NCBI GenBank assembly: GCA_003169695.1
Contig: PNAS01000060.1
Span: forward strand, 1 to 64,000
Length of the DNA stretch: 64,000 nt
Direction: 5' to 3'
Source of the DNA: Spartobacteria bacterium
Lineage (GTDB): Bacteria; Verrucomicrobiota; Verrucomicrobiia; Chthoniobacterales; UBA10450
The position numbers and the translations under genes are program-made. Of the stretch, positions 8,120-17,278 are shown piece by piece. Below the pieces are notes generated by a model. The model was not told where the DNA came from. It worked only from the letters and a program-made list of their open reading frames with translations, and did no database searches. Position 1 is the first letter of the stretch, and every line of letters begins with the position of its first letter.

Positions 8120-8590
8120 TGAATCGAACGCAATTCAAACGTCGAGGCCGACCAACCATACGAAGCACAGAGATCGAGACGCAATCTGCCTCCGCATCGC
8201 CTGTGGAGAGTCGTCAATGCGCTACTCGCTGATCCGACGCTTTCGCCCCAGACGCGCAAGGCTGCGAAGCAAGAGCCTTTTCGTGCGCGTGAGCGTCACG
8301 ACTGCCGACCGCTCCCTCACAACACTCTCGTGCGCACTGTCCTTGCGGAGACGGCCGCGCGGCGCGCTTTCGTCCTGTCCACGCGGCGCGCGGTTTTGCT
8401 CAGCGGGAGAAGTCGCGGCGTCGCTCATAATTTACAAAAATCACGTTCCAGGCCAGTAGTTCTGTTGCGAAATTCGGGCCATCGTAGAAACAAAGCTCGA
8501 CACATCAATGCCGGGCAGCGTGCGAGGCTTAGTGAAGGAATGGACGAAATTAGAAGCTCGAAAATGTCTGCCTAGAGTACAGGTTGGGGC

Positions 8591-9133
8591 ATGACGAACA
8601 TCCCCTTTTCTCCGCTACGGCATTTCGCGAGACTGGCGTTTCTCGCGTTTTTGCTAACGTTCGTCGCATCCCGAACTCTCGTGATTTTGATCATGACGCG
8701 CCGGATGCCGGATTTGTTTTTGCATATGGGCGGGACGCATGTGCATCATCTGAATTACGGGATTTTCCTGCTCGCGACGGTGGCCGGCGTCTTGCTCTTC
8801 GCGCGGTTGAATCAGGCGCAGCAAAGTTTGTGCGCGCTGTTCTATGGCGTTGGCATGGCGCTCACCTTCGATGAATTTGGGATGTGGCTGCATCTTGGCG
8901 GAAGTTACTGGCAACGAGCGAGCTTCGACGCTGTGGTAGTGGTGCTGAGCGTTTTGGGGTTGCTGGCCTTTGCACCGCGTTGGAAGCGTCTGCGTGCCCA
9001 TCATTTCGCCGTAGGCGGCGTAGTGCTGCTAACCGTGGCCGGATTCTCCGTCCTGCTGATCAAGTCTCTCGGCCACGCGAACGAGAAGCTGATGCCGAAG
9101 CTGATCGAGATTGAAGAGAGCGGACCGGGGTAG
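8591..9133 (+). CDS. Polytopic membrane protein
   Basis: 180 aa with about four to five membrane helices (near residues 12-35, 57-75, 83-98, 118-134, 143-160). It contains HMGGTHVHHLNYGIFLL, a His-rich loop that could bind metal or haem (inference), and a glutamate-rich tail. Family unknown. Likely an inner-membrane protein. Confidence 0.7.
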   Translation: MTNIPFSPLRHFARLAFLAFLLTFVASRTLVILIMTRRMPDLFLHMGGTHVHHLNYGIFLLATVAGVLLFARLNQAQQSLCALFYGVGMALTFDEFGMWLHLGGSYWQRASFDAVVVVLSVLGLLAFAPRWKRLRAHHFAVGGVVLLTVAGFSVLLIKSLGHANEKLMPKLIEIEESGPG

Positions 9134-9267
9134 GCGCGCACACCTTAGTCTCGGGGAACAACCGCCGTGTAGACTTCGCAAATTGCGGCAATTTCGCCAC
9201 AATATTGTGGAGAACTGCGCGCTAACCGTGATCTGAGCAAATGGGCATCATGCCGGATTCACACAGA

Positions 9268-9300
9268 ATTACGCGGTTTCTGTGTCCGAATTTGTCCGAA
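9268..9300. repeat. Dispersed 35-bp motif, copy 2
   Basis: TTACGCGGTTTCTGTGTCCG followed by AATTTGTCCGAA. Nearly the same as copy 1 in this block. Confidence 0.55.
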
Positions 9301-9424
9301 CCTGGCGAGTTAACTTCCTCTGAGCCGCATCGTCGGCGCCGAGACCGGTCTTGGCTCGCACAACTAGCTCGCTAAAGCGCGCTTTGGCTTCCGATTCGCG
9401 GCGTATAAGGGGATAGCGGCTCTT

Positions 9425-10829
9425 TTACTCCGAGGCGGCCCAGATCGCAAACCTCGTAAACTGCGGATCGGACGTCGCGAAGATGACCACCGCGTGGCCT
9501 TTATTATTGATCGACGCAGCGAGGGGGCCCGAGCAGGTTGGTCCGAGCGTCCCACAGGGCACCGGGCCATTGACCCTTCGCGTCGGCCCCCACGTGCCGG
9601 CGCCGGAGGGCCGCACGGCGGCGCGGATCGTGCCGTCGCCGTCGCCCCACTCCGCGACCGCGGCGCCGTTGGTACTGCCGCCGAAGCTCGTCAAGGCCAC
9701 CACGCCGGAGGGATCACCGCTCGCGCTGGACAGGTCTGTCGCAGGATTCCAAGCGTTGGTCGCAATTTTTCCATCGAAGGTGACAACCGTAGTTCCGGTA
9801 CCCGAGAGATCGAGCGCCGCGACCGTCATTTGCCCGTCGTTGGCGATATTCACGCCCGAAAGTAGCGCTCGCGAGCTTGCCGTATAAGCTGTCGCCGCCG
9901 GACCCCAGGGCGCGCCATACCTCGCCTGGGTCTGGGCTGAAACGATTGCTCCAAATGGAGCAACATAGACGACCGCAGCATGCCCGATCCCATCCACGAC
10001 CGGAAGGGCGGTGTACCCCGGATTGTTGACCCCTGCGTTCAAGGGTCCGGAATCCTGCCATGTCGTGCCGGCGCGTTGCTCACGTGACACGTGGAGGACG
10101 AAGTTGACATCCACGCAGAAGCGGCTGCACCTAACCTGAAACGTCTGCCAGGTGACCGCGAAGTCGCCCGCCTCACCCATCGCAGCGCCGCTCAGTGCCA
10201 GAACGGAGCCGCTGGGCGTGGTAGTCACTACTTCCTGGGCACCCCAGAACGAAGCTCCGGCGGCCCGTCGATACGCGACAATCTCACCGTTGGTTGCGAA
10301 CACGACACCGGCATCTCCCTTTGAGTTCATCACGAATATGGGCGCCGGGAACCGAGGTTCCCGTCGCCAACAGCAAGGGCGCGCTCCACGTCCCTCCATT
10401 GGGCAGATCGGCAGTAAAGACAGCCGGAGTGGAAGCCACCCAGACGGCGGTCGCGTTGCCGCTGGCCGTCATATGCACGGTCTGGGTCGGTGAGCCGGTA
10501 CCACCAAAACTCCGCGCCATACTCCATTGACCATTCTCCCCCGGGCGGTAGTTGTACTGCCCGCTCCAGAGGGCGATCGCGTCGGCGTTGGTGTCGAGCG
10601 CGCTCGAAACCCTGTATCCGGCAAGGTTATTCGTCGCCAGCGCGACGGGTGGCGAGAAGCTCGCCGCAGTCGCGACCCCGCGACCTGTGACGAACAGAGC
10701 GGCTCCCACGAGGCCGGCTGAAAATCCGCCCCACAACCTCCGTGCGGCCAGTTTGCGACCGTTTGCTTTGCATTCAGGATTCAGGATTTTGCAAACGTAT
10801 AATGGCCGCAAAGTGCAATCAAGTTCCAT
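9425..10829 (-). pseudogene. Secreted repeat protein gene split by a frameshift
   Basis: The 5' part (10829 to about 10345) encodes a signal peptide and a beta-propeller-like start ('ASFSPPVALATNNLAGYRVS'). The 3' part (from about 10360 to 9425, another frame) continues with repeated 'NxxGdAVvvf' blades such as MNSKGDAGVVFATNG and NNKGHAVVIFATSD. Dropping one C from the CCC run near 10350 merges them into one protein of about 465 residues. Its blades suggest an exported, non-enzymatic binding protein. A real frameshift or a sequencing error cannot be told apart here. Confidence 0.65.
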
Positions 10830-11056
10830 CTCAAGTCAAATCAGAGTGCTGATATGGATGTCTTTCAATTCAGATTACGCCGACAAAAAAAATCGCCATT
10901 CAAGGCTCTGCAAAAAATACAACCGATTTTGCCGACTTACGCGATTTACCACAAAAGTATGGAATTTAGTCTTATGTTCGCGGGAAGTGATCGAAATAGA
11001 CCGAGTCGGTTCAGGCACACTTCGGATAAATGCGCTCGATGGCGGAAGGTTGAAGC

Positions 11057-11344
11057 GTGAGCCCGCGCATAAGGAAGCTGATTGAAGCCATAGAAACGAC
11101 GCACGAATGCAGAGCGGTGCATGCCGAGACGGACGTGGTGGCAGAGTTCTTTCATGATAGCGTCGCCTGGAACGGGATAGTCGAAATCTTCGACTTGGAA
11201 GGCCATCCGAAGGCCAGACGGTGCTACGCTTGGAGCTACCCAGTAACGAACGACACGCAATATGTCACGGTGTTGGAGATTCCCCCGGTAAACTCGGCCG
11301 AATCGGCGGTCCGAATGGCCATTGCCAGCGGACAGCAGAAATAA
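11057..11344 (+). CDS. Hypothetical protein, paralogue of 57747-58037
   Basis: 95 aa, soluble. It shares the arrangement 'FDLEGHPKARRCYAWS', 'VTVLEIPPVNSAESAVR' and the C-terminus 'AIASGQQK' with the 96-aa product at 57747. GTG start. No family name known to me. The pair shows that this small protein travels in this genome outside attC cassettes. Confidence 0.7.
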   Translation: MSPRIRKLIEAIETTHECRAVHAETDVVAEFFHDSVAWNGIVEIFDLEGHPKARRCYAWSYPVTNDTQYVTVLEIPPVNSAESAVRMAIASGQQK

Positions 11345-11365
11345 GCCTGATTAGTGGCCAGTTTT

Positions 11366-11580
11366 CTAAAGACTCGAAAACCGCATGCTGCCGTCCGGTA
11401 AATACTCGAAGGTCCAGCGTTCCCACTCCGCGATCTGCGCTATGCCGTTTAATTCTTGGGCGCTTGAAACCTCGCCGGGGCACAGCAAAAACAATTCGTC
11501 CTTGCCTACGTAACACTCGCCATGTTCCCGAATCTCGGCTCGTATCTTGTCGATCTGAGCGGCAAACTGCGCAACCTGGA
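11366..11580 (-). pseudogene. Probable gene remnant without a start codon
   Basis: An open frame of about 70 codons with natural-looking composition ('AQIDKIRAEIREHGECYVGKDELFLLCPGE' followed by '..EWERWTFEYLPDGSMRF') and a TAG stop at 11366. Upstream it meets a TAG before any ATG, GTG or TTG. Likely the 3' part of a lost gene. Confidence 0.35.
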
Positions 11581-11594
11581 GAAACTAGCGCGTC

Positions 11595-11900
11595 ATGAAA
11601 ATGAGAAGACTGTACCTATCCTCCAGGGGGCCTTTGGAGCGAATGACAAGACTGCATGAGCTGCTGAAGGCAAAGCGGTTCCCGAATTGCAGAAAGCTCG
11701 CGGAAGCGCTTGAGATATCACCGAAGACAATTCACCGCGATATCGATTTCATGCGCGACCGGCTCGGGTTGCCCATCGCGTACGATCAACACCGCTTCGG
11801 CTGGTATTACCACAAGAAGCCTGCTCGTAAATTGCCTTTTGCTTGGTCGCAGTCACAACCGGGCAACCTCGCCAGTGCAACCGAGGGAATTGACTGGTGA
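11595..11900 (+). pseudogene. WYL-type transcription regulator, N-terminal part only
   Basis: 101 aa. Residues about 12-75 form an HTH_11/DeoR-like domain: 'RLHELLKAKRFPNCRKLAEA', then 'ISPKTIHRDIDFMRDRLGLPI', typical of YafY/WYL regulators. The WYL sensor domain of about 200 residues that should follow is missing. The frame ends in unrelated sequence next to dispersed repeats, so the gene is truncated. Confidence 0.6.
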
Positions 11901-12057
11901 ACAAACAAGTTGCGGTGCGTATTCGCATCGGAGGCCTTCCCCGATCAAGAGCGAAGCAACGGAAGCGGCGGCGCTTCTATAGTGAAGCCGAAACAAACCG
12001 ACTCCTTGAGATTTCTCAATCGTGGAATCTCGGCGAGTTCAGCGTCGTGGCTCGTCA

Positions 12058-12130
12058 AGCGAGCCGAAATTAGCAACGTCTCCGATCGCCGCCGAGCGTG
12101 TTCAAACGCTCGCGCGGTGATCAGGGATGC
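12058..12130 (+). repeat. Dispersed 75-bp repeat, copy 1
   Basis: AGCGAGCCGAAATTAGCAAC leading to GAGCGTGTTCAAACGCTC, a short hairpin. Copy 2 at 41207-41280, shorter copy at 58782-58817. This copy carries a TAG where copy 2 has TAT, and a one-base deletion. Confidence 0.6.
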
Positions 12131-12138
12131 GCTTAAAT

Positions 12139-12300
12139 TCAGCGTCCGCCGTTACCGTCCATGCCGGAACCGGCATCGACGCTGTGTGAACTGTTGGACT
12201 TCCACAATCCCATGAAAGCATTTCGCATATGGTCGTAGAAAGACCCAAAGCTCAAAGTGAGCGAGAGCAGTAGTACTGCAACGGTCGATTTTTTATTCAT
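12139..12300 (-). CDS. Small signal-peptide-like ORF, repeated at 38887-39045
   Basis: 53 aa beginning MNKKSTVAVLLLSLTLSFGS, a signal-peptide-like or single-helix N-terminus. The same N-terminus and about 100 bp of upstream DNA recur at 38981-39140. The C-terminal 13 codons come from a second dispersed repeat (12139-12178, also 36679-36718). Possibly a mosaic with no function. Confidence 0.4.
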   Translation of the reverse strand: MNKKSTVAVLLLSLTLSFGSFYDHMRNAFMGLWKSNSSHSVDAGSGMDGNGGR

Positions 12301-12397
12301 TTGCATATATGCACTTACGATGATTCTCGAATTTTGCGTCAGGACTAAAATCAGACCATTCAAGACCGAAGAAGGATCAGGAATTGCGCGCCGGATT
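12234..12397 (-). repeat. 165-bp repeat with leader-like ORF, copy 1
   Basis: Shared with 38981-39140 at high identity from AGAAAGACCCAAAGCTCA to GAAGGATCAGGA. It covers the start of the small ORF and its upstream region, so it could carry a promoter. Between 12398 and 12695 nothing further is seen. Confidence 0.65.
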
Positions 12398-12695
12398 GTG
12401 GCCTATCCAGCGTAAAGGCGAGAGCATGTCGGTAGCGACAGAAGCGCAGCCGAAGCGCAAGGGAGGCCTCCCTGCCACAGGCAGGAAGAGGCTCTCTGAC
12501 ATGATGAAAGCCCGGTAGGCTGCGCGGAAACGGAGGGGCGCGCCAAACCAGCGGAGGTAGATCCAAGACCAAGCTGGAGGCTCAACAGCGCAACGCTTCC
12601 ATTGAGGCTTGGGCAATGCAAATCTCAACGCGCGCGCTCCGCCCTTCGTCAAATCAATAGACAATTTGCATAATCTACAACGTTAATCCTATTGG

Positions 12696-14345
12696 ATGAC
12701 TAGAATCAGGCAGCACGACATGTTTGTTCTCGCGTTAATCATTGCCGGCTTTCTTTCGATGCTCGTTTCGCGAGCAAATGCGGAATCGGAAACAGCCGCT
12801 GACCGGATTTCCTTTCATAAACTGCAACAAGACGTTGAGGTTGCAGAGCTTCTGCGACGACTCCAAGCGGAAGCTCCTCACGGCGCGCCGATCATCTTTC
12901 GCAACGTTCGGGTCGTCAATCCAGAGGCGGAAAATGTAACCCCAGGTCAAACCGTGGTCGTGACTGGGAGCCGCATCACTTGGGTGGGTGACTCCAGCAA
13001 AGCACCGACTGTTTCTTCAGGCGTGGTCGTCGAGGGTAACGATCAATTCTTGTCGCCTGGCCTCGTTGACATGCACGTGCATTCATCATCTGCCGCGGGG
13101 TGGCTGCTTGATCTCGACAACGGTGTCACCACGGTTCGCGATATGGACGGCTTTCCCTGGCTTCTCAAACTGCGCGACAGCGTGAACGCTCGCCGAATGC
13201 TGGCCCCTGTCGATATCGTGGGCGGGACTATCATTAACGCGGTTCCCCTCGATGGATATGCCGTCGTCCCGCGCACCTCTCAGGACGCGCGGCGTATCGT
13301 CCGTCAACAGGCAGCCTGCGGCTATGACTTCATTAAGATTCACAACAATGTGCCCCTCTCTATGTTCGATGCTATCGCCGACCAAGCGCGCAAGCTGGGC
13401 ATGGATTTGGTTGGGCATGTGCCACATGACATCACTCTGGATCACGCGATCCACTCCGGCGGCATGCGGACTACCGAGCACTTGAAGGGATTTCTTATCG
13501 ACCAGACTCTTCTTCCTAGTGACGAGGATTTCAGCAAGGCTCTCAGCGGAGCTGAAACTTGGATCACGCCCACGCTCTACACGCGCTTGGGCTACGATCG
13601 TGGAGAGGAAGGGAGACGCATACTAACGGGCCCAATGGCGAAGTACGCGCCCGAAAGAAAGCGAAGTGAATGGGCTACACTCCTCGACGAAGCTCCGACT
13701 TCTGAAGATCGAATCCAAGCTGAAAAGACGGGCGCACTGTATCGTGACACCCAAGAAAAAGTGATGAAACGGCTGGTTCCGCTTCACCCTCATTGGCTCG
13801 CCGGCACCGACGCTGACGGCTATTCTTTCAATGTTATGGGTTATGCCCTGGTCGAGGAACTTCAACTCCTCCGCAGCGCAGGCCTCACGCCTGGCGAAGT
13901 TCTACGCGCGGCGACCATTGAGCCAGCACGAGCGATGCGACAACCCGAAGAGTTTGGGTTAATCAAACCTCATATGCGAGCTGATCTCGTGCTGCTGCAG
14001 GCCAATCCGCTGGAAATCGGTGCGGAGGCCTTCAGAGTGAATCGTGGAGTAATGGCGCACGGGTATTGGTTAGATCGCACCAAGCTCAACTCAGCCCTGG
14101 AAAGGCTTTCGGCAATTTTTGATGAATCCGATGCCAACGCGAAAATAACTCCAGATGCGGCGTCATCACTCCTTCTTCGCACAAAAGACCTTATGGACAA
14201 CGGCTTTGTTTTTGACTCAAACGAGTTAGTGGGTGTTGCGACCGCATTGCGCCGATCGGGAGTCTCGGAAGTGGCCCGTCAATTAGAGTTGCTTGCCGAT
14301 GTACCGACAAGCGGCCCTTGCGCGGAGTTTTTGCCCAGTCAGTGA
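12696..14345 (+). CDS. Exported metal-dependent amidohydrolase
   Basis: 549 aa with a signal peptide (residues about 8-29, ending SRANA). Amidohydrolase-superfamily motifs in order: HxH metal motif in 'GLVDMHVHSS' (about residue 127), the lysine strand 'DFIKIHNN', metal-ligand His in 'VGHVPHD' and 'TEHL', and the metal-binding Asp in 'LAGTDADG'. It probably hydrolyses C-N bonds of imidazolonepropionase- or prolidase-like substrates in the periplasm. Substrate unknown. Full length for the family, single gene. Confidence 0.85.
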   Translation: MTRIRQHDMFVLALIIAGFLSMLVSRANAESETAADRISFHKLQQDVEVAELLRRLQAEAPHGAPIIFRNVRVVNPEAENVTPGQTVVVTGSRITWVGDSSKAPTVSSGVVVEGNDQFLSPGLVDMHVHSSSAAGWLLDLDNGVTTVRDMDGFPWLLKLRDSVNARRMLAPVDIVGGTIINAVPLDGYAVVPRTSQDARRIVRQQAACGYDFIKIHNNVPLSMFDAIADQARKLGMDLVGHVPHDITLDHAIHSGGMRTTEHLKGFLIDQTLLPSDEDFSKALSGAETWITPTLYTRLGYDRGEEGRRILTGPMAKYAPERKRSEWATLLDEAPTSEDRIQAEKTGALYRDTQEKVMKRLVPLHPHWLAGTDADGYSFNVMGYALVEELQLLRSAGLTPGEVLRAATIEPARAMRQPEEFGLIKPHMRADLVLLQANPLEIGAEAFRVNRGVMAHGYWLDRTKLNSALERLSAIFDESDANAKITPDAASSLLLRTKDLMDNGFVFDSNELVGVATALRRSGVSEVARQLELLADVPTSGPCAEFLPSQ

Positions 14346-14411
14346 TGAGTTGGCGATTATCTTCGGCATTGTGCACTTCACACATGTAGCTCTTGTACAG
14401 AGGGAAATTAT

Positions 14412-14747
14412 CTACGACAACCCGAGGGAAAACTCAGAAACTGGCAGAACGGGCATCGGAAACTTTTTGAACATGCGGAGAAAAGCCTGTCCCGTCGCTG
14501 TGATGTGATCAATCGCCGAGAACGATCCCTCTTTGCCATCGTCAAAAGTTGCTTCCACCATGCCCGAGCTAGCCATGAGCCGCATCTGGCGATCAGCCTG
14601 CATGCCGTGCAGCTTTATTAAACCGTCATGTGGCTCGTCCACTGCGGCCATGACTTCATACATATAGGGGAGGTTCATACGACGTTGTATTTGAGCAGAT
14701 GCCGAGCCTTTCCCGAATGAGGAAATCCGTCTTTTCAACCGGGACAA
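14412..14747 (-). CDS. Possible winged-helix protein
   Basis: 111 aa. The segment 'YMYEVMAAVDEPHDGLIKLHG' to 'MVEATFDDG...DHITATGQAFLRMF' has the shape of small winged-helix proteins of the YjcQ/DUF2513 type (helix, 'H..LL...GLIEA', 'ITWEGH.FL'). A tentative assignment. A regulator role would be inference. Confidence 0.45.
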   Translation of the reverse strand: MSRLKRRISSFGKGSASAQIQRRMNLPYMYEVMAAVDEPHDGLIKLHGMQADRQMRLMASSGMVEATFDDGKEGSFSAIDHITATGQAFLRMFKKFPMPVLPVSEFSLGLS

Positions 14748-14769
14748 CTACCTAATTTGAATCCGAAAG

Positions 14770-14828
14770 CCATGCGCAAAGTTTTCTTAAAATCGCTGTG
14801 AAGACCTCCCGAAAACTTTGCGGCATGG
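14770..14828. repeat. Inverted repeat
   Basis: CCATGCGCAAAGTTTTC (14770-14786) is complementary to GAAAACTTTGCGGCATGG (14811-14828) except for one bulged base, with a 24-base loop. No T-tract, so not a standard terminator. It sits near the right edge of the first non-cassette block. Confidence 0.5.
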
Positions 14829-14878
14829 ACGCGAATCCTTACCAGCGCGCGATCAGAGATCGTCTAAAAGCGGCCCTA

Positions 14879-14922
14879 AAGGCTGGTCTCGGCCAGCGGT
14901 TGGCTGCATTGTCTGGTTAGGA
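14879..14922 (-). repeat. attC right half only
   Basis: GGCCAGCGGTTGGCTGCATT followed by GTCTGGTTAGGA. This is the R''-L'' half of an attC. The other half is missing, so the array was cut inside the site. Confidence 0.75.
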
Positions 14923-14940
14923 TCTTCGCGATGGCGGCCA

Positions 14941-15471
14941 TCATGATTGTGTGGAAAACACGCGAATATCTGGTGCAGGCTGGCGCTGGTAGAAGGTGCC
15001 CTGCAAAGTCGGTGCGTGTCCACCGGGCACGACGACTAATCCAAGACGCAAATGCCCCCAACTCAGCATGACCCCGGCCACGCGACCGGCCGTATCCACG
15101 TGCAGATAAGTCTCGGGGGTGAGGCTCAGCACGGCTCTATACTGTGCAAGCACCTGAGGCGGGGCGATGTCGGTGGCTTCCACGCAAGGCAGGAGGTCAA
15201 GATAGTGAACGCCGGCGGTAGGAACTTCGCTCCCGTGTTGCGCTGCCAGGACGGCGGCAGCCCATGCGCGCAAGGCTGCGACGGTAGCTGGCTGACTCAA
15301 TTCATCGACGAGGTGGTCCACCCATTGAACAGCCCCTGGCTTGCCAGCAACGAAGCGCGCCACTCTCCCAGGGACGGATCGCTTAAAAGCAAATGGGCCC
15401 TGGAAGCTGGTATAAACGGTCCAAGCGATACCAATCACTCCCAACGTCAGTAGAATCTTATAGGGCGTTCT
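14941..15471 (-). CDS. Cassette ORF, exported or anchored protein
   Basis: 176 aa from a TTG at 15471. There is no ATG near the cassette start, and the same frame is open back through the whole attC arm (to 15519, reading AVADLILVRP), so translation could run in from the attC. One hydrophobic helix lies near residues 6-22. The body holds a V-P-G-G-H-A-rich C-terminus. Family unknown. Confidence 0.6.
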   Translation of the reverse strand, partial: RTPYKILLTLGVIGIAWTVYTSFQGPFAFKRSVPGRVARFVAGKPGAVQWVDHLVDELSQPATVAALRAWAAAVLAAQHGSEVPTAGVHYLDLLPCVEATDIAPPQVLAQYRAVLSLTPETYLHVDTAGRVAGVMLSWGHLRLGLVVVPGGHAPTLQGTFYQRQPAPDIRVFSTQS

Positions 15472-15485
15472 CAAGTTCGTGCGAG

Positions 15486-15609
15486 GCCTAACGAGAATAA
15501 GATCAGCGACGGCTACCAAAAGCGAGCGCCAATCGGAGTGGAAGTGTTTTGATCATTGGAAAAGGTGATCGCGCAGCGGGTAGCCGTTCGCTGAGTCGCA
15601 TGGTTAGAC
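15486..15609 (-). repeat. attC (124 bp)
   Basis: Cores GCCTAAC/GTTAGAC. GCAGCGGGTAGCC subfamily. Confidence 0.9.
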
Positions 15610-16017
15610 GGTTGGAGCAATCGGCGAGGCAACGCCAAAGATTTCTTTAACCGAGCGACGCGAAAGAACGATCACAGTGAACACGCCAAGGATCGTGCCG
15701 AAAGGCATAAACAGACACTGCACACACGCGTTAACGAAGACGAACCAATAGCGCTGGCGGCGACGAAGGTATCGACCGGCCAAGAGAATGCACACCGCCA
15801 TCGCCTCGCCTATGAGAAAGAACATGGCTCCGAATGCGATGAAGAACCAACCCATAAACGCTGGCGGAGGCTCGCCCTGGCCCTGAGCTGGAGCGTAGAG
15901 CATCAGACAGCCGAATCCGACATACATCAGCGCAAAGCACGAGAACAGTGCCGCGAGACCACCCACGATGTAATGAAAGATCGCTAGCAGTCTCAGATGC
16001 TCTTCGTCGTGTTCCAT
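15604..16017 (-). CDS. Cassette ORF, polytopic membrane protein
   Basis: 137 aa with about three to four helices (near residues 11-40, 55-80, 88-118). A charged N-terminus (MEHDEEHLRLL) precedes 'IFHYIVGGLAALFS', a pattern seen in many small bacterial membrane proteins of unknown role. The TAA stop is within the attC core. Confidence 0.75.
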   Translation of the reverse strand: MEHDEEHLRLLAIFHYIVGGLAALFSCFALMYVGFGCLMLYAPAQGQGEPPPAFMGWFFIAFGAMFFLIGEAMAVCILLAGRYLRRRQRYWFVFVNACVQCLFMPFGTILGVFTVIVLSRRSVKEIFGVASPIAPTV

Positions 16018-16027
16018 GGGTCTGTCC

Positions 16028-16151
16028 GTCTAACGAGACCGAGCTGAGCCACCGCTGGTGGCGGCGAGCATGGCAAACTCTGAGAACTGTTTCATAAAAT
16101 CAAATGTGGACTTTACAACGGCCAGCCGTTGGCTCCAGCGCTTTGTTAGAC
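16028..16151 (-). repeat. attC (124 bp)
   Basis: Cores GTCTAAC/GTTAGAC. Subfamily with CCACCGCTGG arm and GTTTCATAAA inner stretch. Confidence 0.9.
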
Positions 16152-16164
16152 CTTCGAGTGCCAT

Positions 16165-16257
16165 TTACACACGTCGAGGCGCAGAAATCAGTGAACCTTG
16201 CAGCAGCGGAACATGCGAGAGAATACTGCATACAACTAAACAGAAACAAATGCGCAT
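16165..16257 (-). CDS. Possible 30-aa second ORF in a cassette
   Basis: MRICFCLVVCSILSHVPLLQ... is hydrophobic and signal-like. It follows the 16302 gene within the same cassette. No homology known. May be chance. Confidence 0.25.
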   Translation of the reverse strand: MRICFCLVVCSILSHVPLLQGSLISAPRRV

Positions 16258-16301
16258 AGTATGATCACCGAAACAATGATCAACTGCACCTCTTCACTCT
16301 G

Positions 16302-16799
16302 CTAGGATCGCTTGGTCAAAACGTATTTCTCGGATTCCTCGCCAGCGCCTTTCTTCCAAATGATCTCCAGATTCACATGCTTTGGGTCAAGAATCTCGTA
16401 GACGATCTTTTGAACGTGGGCATCCGAGGCGTCTTTGAGGTTGGTGATGTCAAACATGTCGAATTCGTAGCGTCCGGCGGGACCGCCAGATTTCAGCTTC
16501 AATCGCGGTTGATTCCCCCGATTGCAGAAATGGGTCATCAGAAGGCTGCCACCATCGCTGTAAAAAACCGACAATTCCTTGCCGAACTGCTCGGTCACAA
16601 TCGTACCGTTGGAGCCAACAGCATAAGTCATGTCGAAGGGTAGTGTATTATCACCTGCTCGTATCATCCACGCGCCCTTAAGACTTTGGAAAACCTCGAA
16701 GGGCGTCAATTCGCCGGCCAAAGCGGGGCTGGCGACTGCTGGCCCCGAAAGCGCGAGGACGAGTAGTCCAATAGAGGCAAGCGAAAACCGGATAGTCAT
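16302..16799 (-). CDS. Cassette ORF, secreted protein
   Basis: 165 aa from an ATG two bases past the core. Signal peptide about residues 1-28 (LVLALSGPAVASPALA). The mature part is a beta-rich domain of about 130 residues ('FQSLKGAWMIRAGDNTLPFD ... YDGGSLLMTHFC'), similar in layout to lipocalin-like or DUF-type small exported proteins. No enzyme motif seen. The frame is also open upstream through the attC. Confidence 0.7.
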   Translation of the reverse strand: MTIRFSLASIGLLVLALSGPAVASPALAGELTPFEVFQSLKGAWMIRAGDNTLPFDMTYAVGSNGTIVTEQFGKELSVFYSDGGSLLMTHFCNRGNQPRLKLKSGGPAGRYEFDMFDITNLKDASDAHVQKIVYEILDPKHVNLEIIWKKGAGEESEKYVLTKRS

Positions 16800-16801
16800 A
16801 G

Positions 16802-16924
16802 GTCTAACGAGAATAAGATCAGCGACGGCCACCGGGAGCGAGCGCCAATCGAAGTGGAAGTGTCTTAATCATGGAAAATGTGATCGCGAAGCGGGTAGCC
16901 GTTCGCTGCATCGCCTGGTTAGAC
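16802..16924 (-). repeat. attC (123 bp)
   Basis: Cores GTCTAAC/GTTAGAC. GCGGGTAGCC subfamily. Confidence 0.9.
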
Positions 16925-17251
16925 GCTTGGCGTGGAATGGTCATGGCGCCGGTAGAGGTCTGGACTAAGAGCCATTAGAATAAGAATACCCAAGACCATT
17001 CGCCCTAGAGTCATGTGGAGTTGCTCAAGAGCCCAAAAGCGCGGCCAACTGAGATCTGTATGCTCACCTGTGTGGTGCGACAACAGATAAAATCCGAGCG
17101 CACTCCACGCGAGGCCAAGAGGCGCAACGATAAAAAATCCGGAGCGAATCCATCGAGGAGCGCGCCGGTATTTGGAGCGGAATGGCGCGAAGAAGCAAAG
17201 AGCCGAGCCGACTGCAATAGCCGCGTCCGGAATAGCGTGGTGCAAGTTCAT
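16919..17251 (-). CDS. Cassette ORF, membrane protein
   Basis: 110 aa with three hydrophobic stretches (about residues 8-22, 37-57, 80-95) and His residues near the ends. Stop inside the left attC core. Its right boundary core (17261) belongs to the collapsed attC. Family unknown. Confidence 0.72.
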   Translation of the reverse strand: MNLHHAIPDAAIAVGSALCFFAPFRSKYRRAPRWIRSGFFIVAPLGLAWSALGFYLLSHHTGEHTDLSWPRFWALEQLHMTLGRMVLGILILMALSPDLYRRHDHSTPSV

Positions 17252-17260
17252 CGTTTTAGC

Positions 17261-17278
17261 GTCTAACGAGAATTAGAC
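17261..17278 (-). repeat. Collapsed attC (18 bp)
   Basis: GTCTAAC, a four-base GAGA loop, then ATTAGAC: both outer cores remain but the L boxes and central region are gone. The next bases (17273-17295) form the palindrome TTAGACGAAA...TTTCGTCTAA, with another GTCTAAC at 17290. Confidence 0.65.

Noticed and set aside
8085..8459. Arg/Ser-rich 124-codon frame
   Set aside because: Composition is that of a shadow frame, and it overlaps the end of a better gene.
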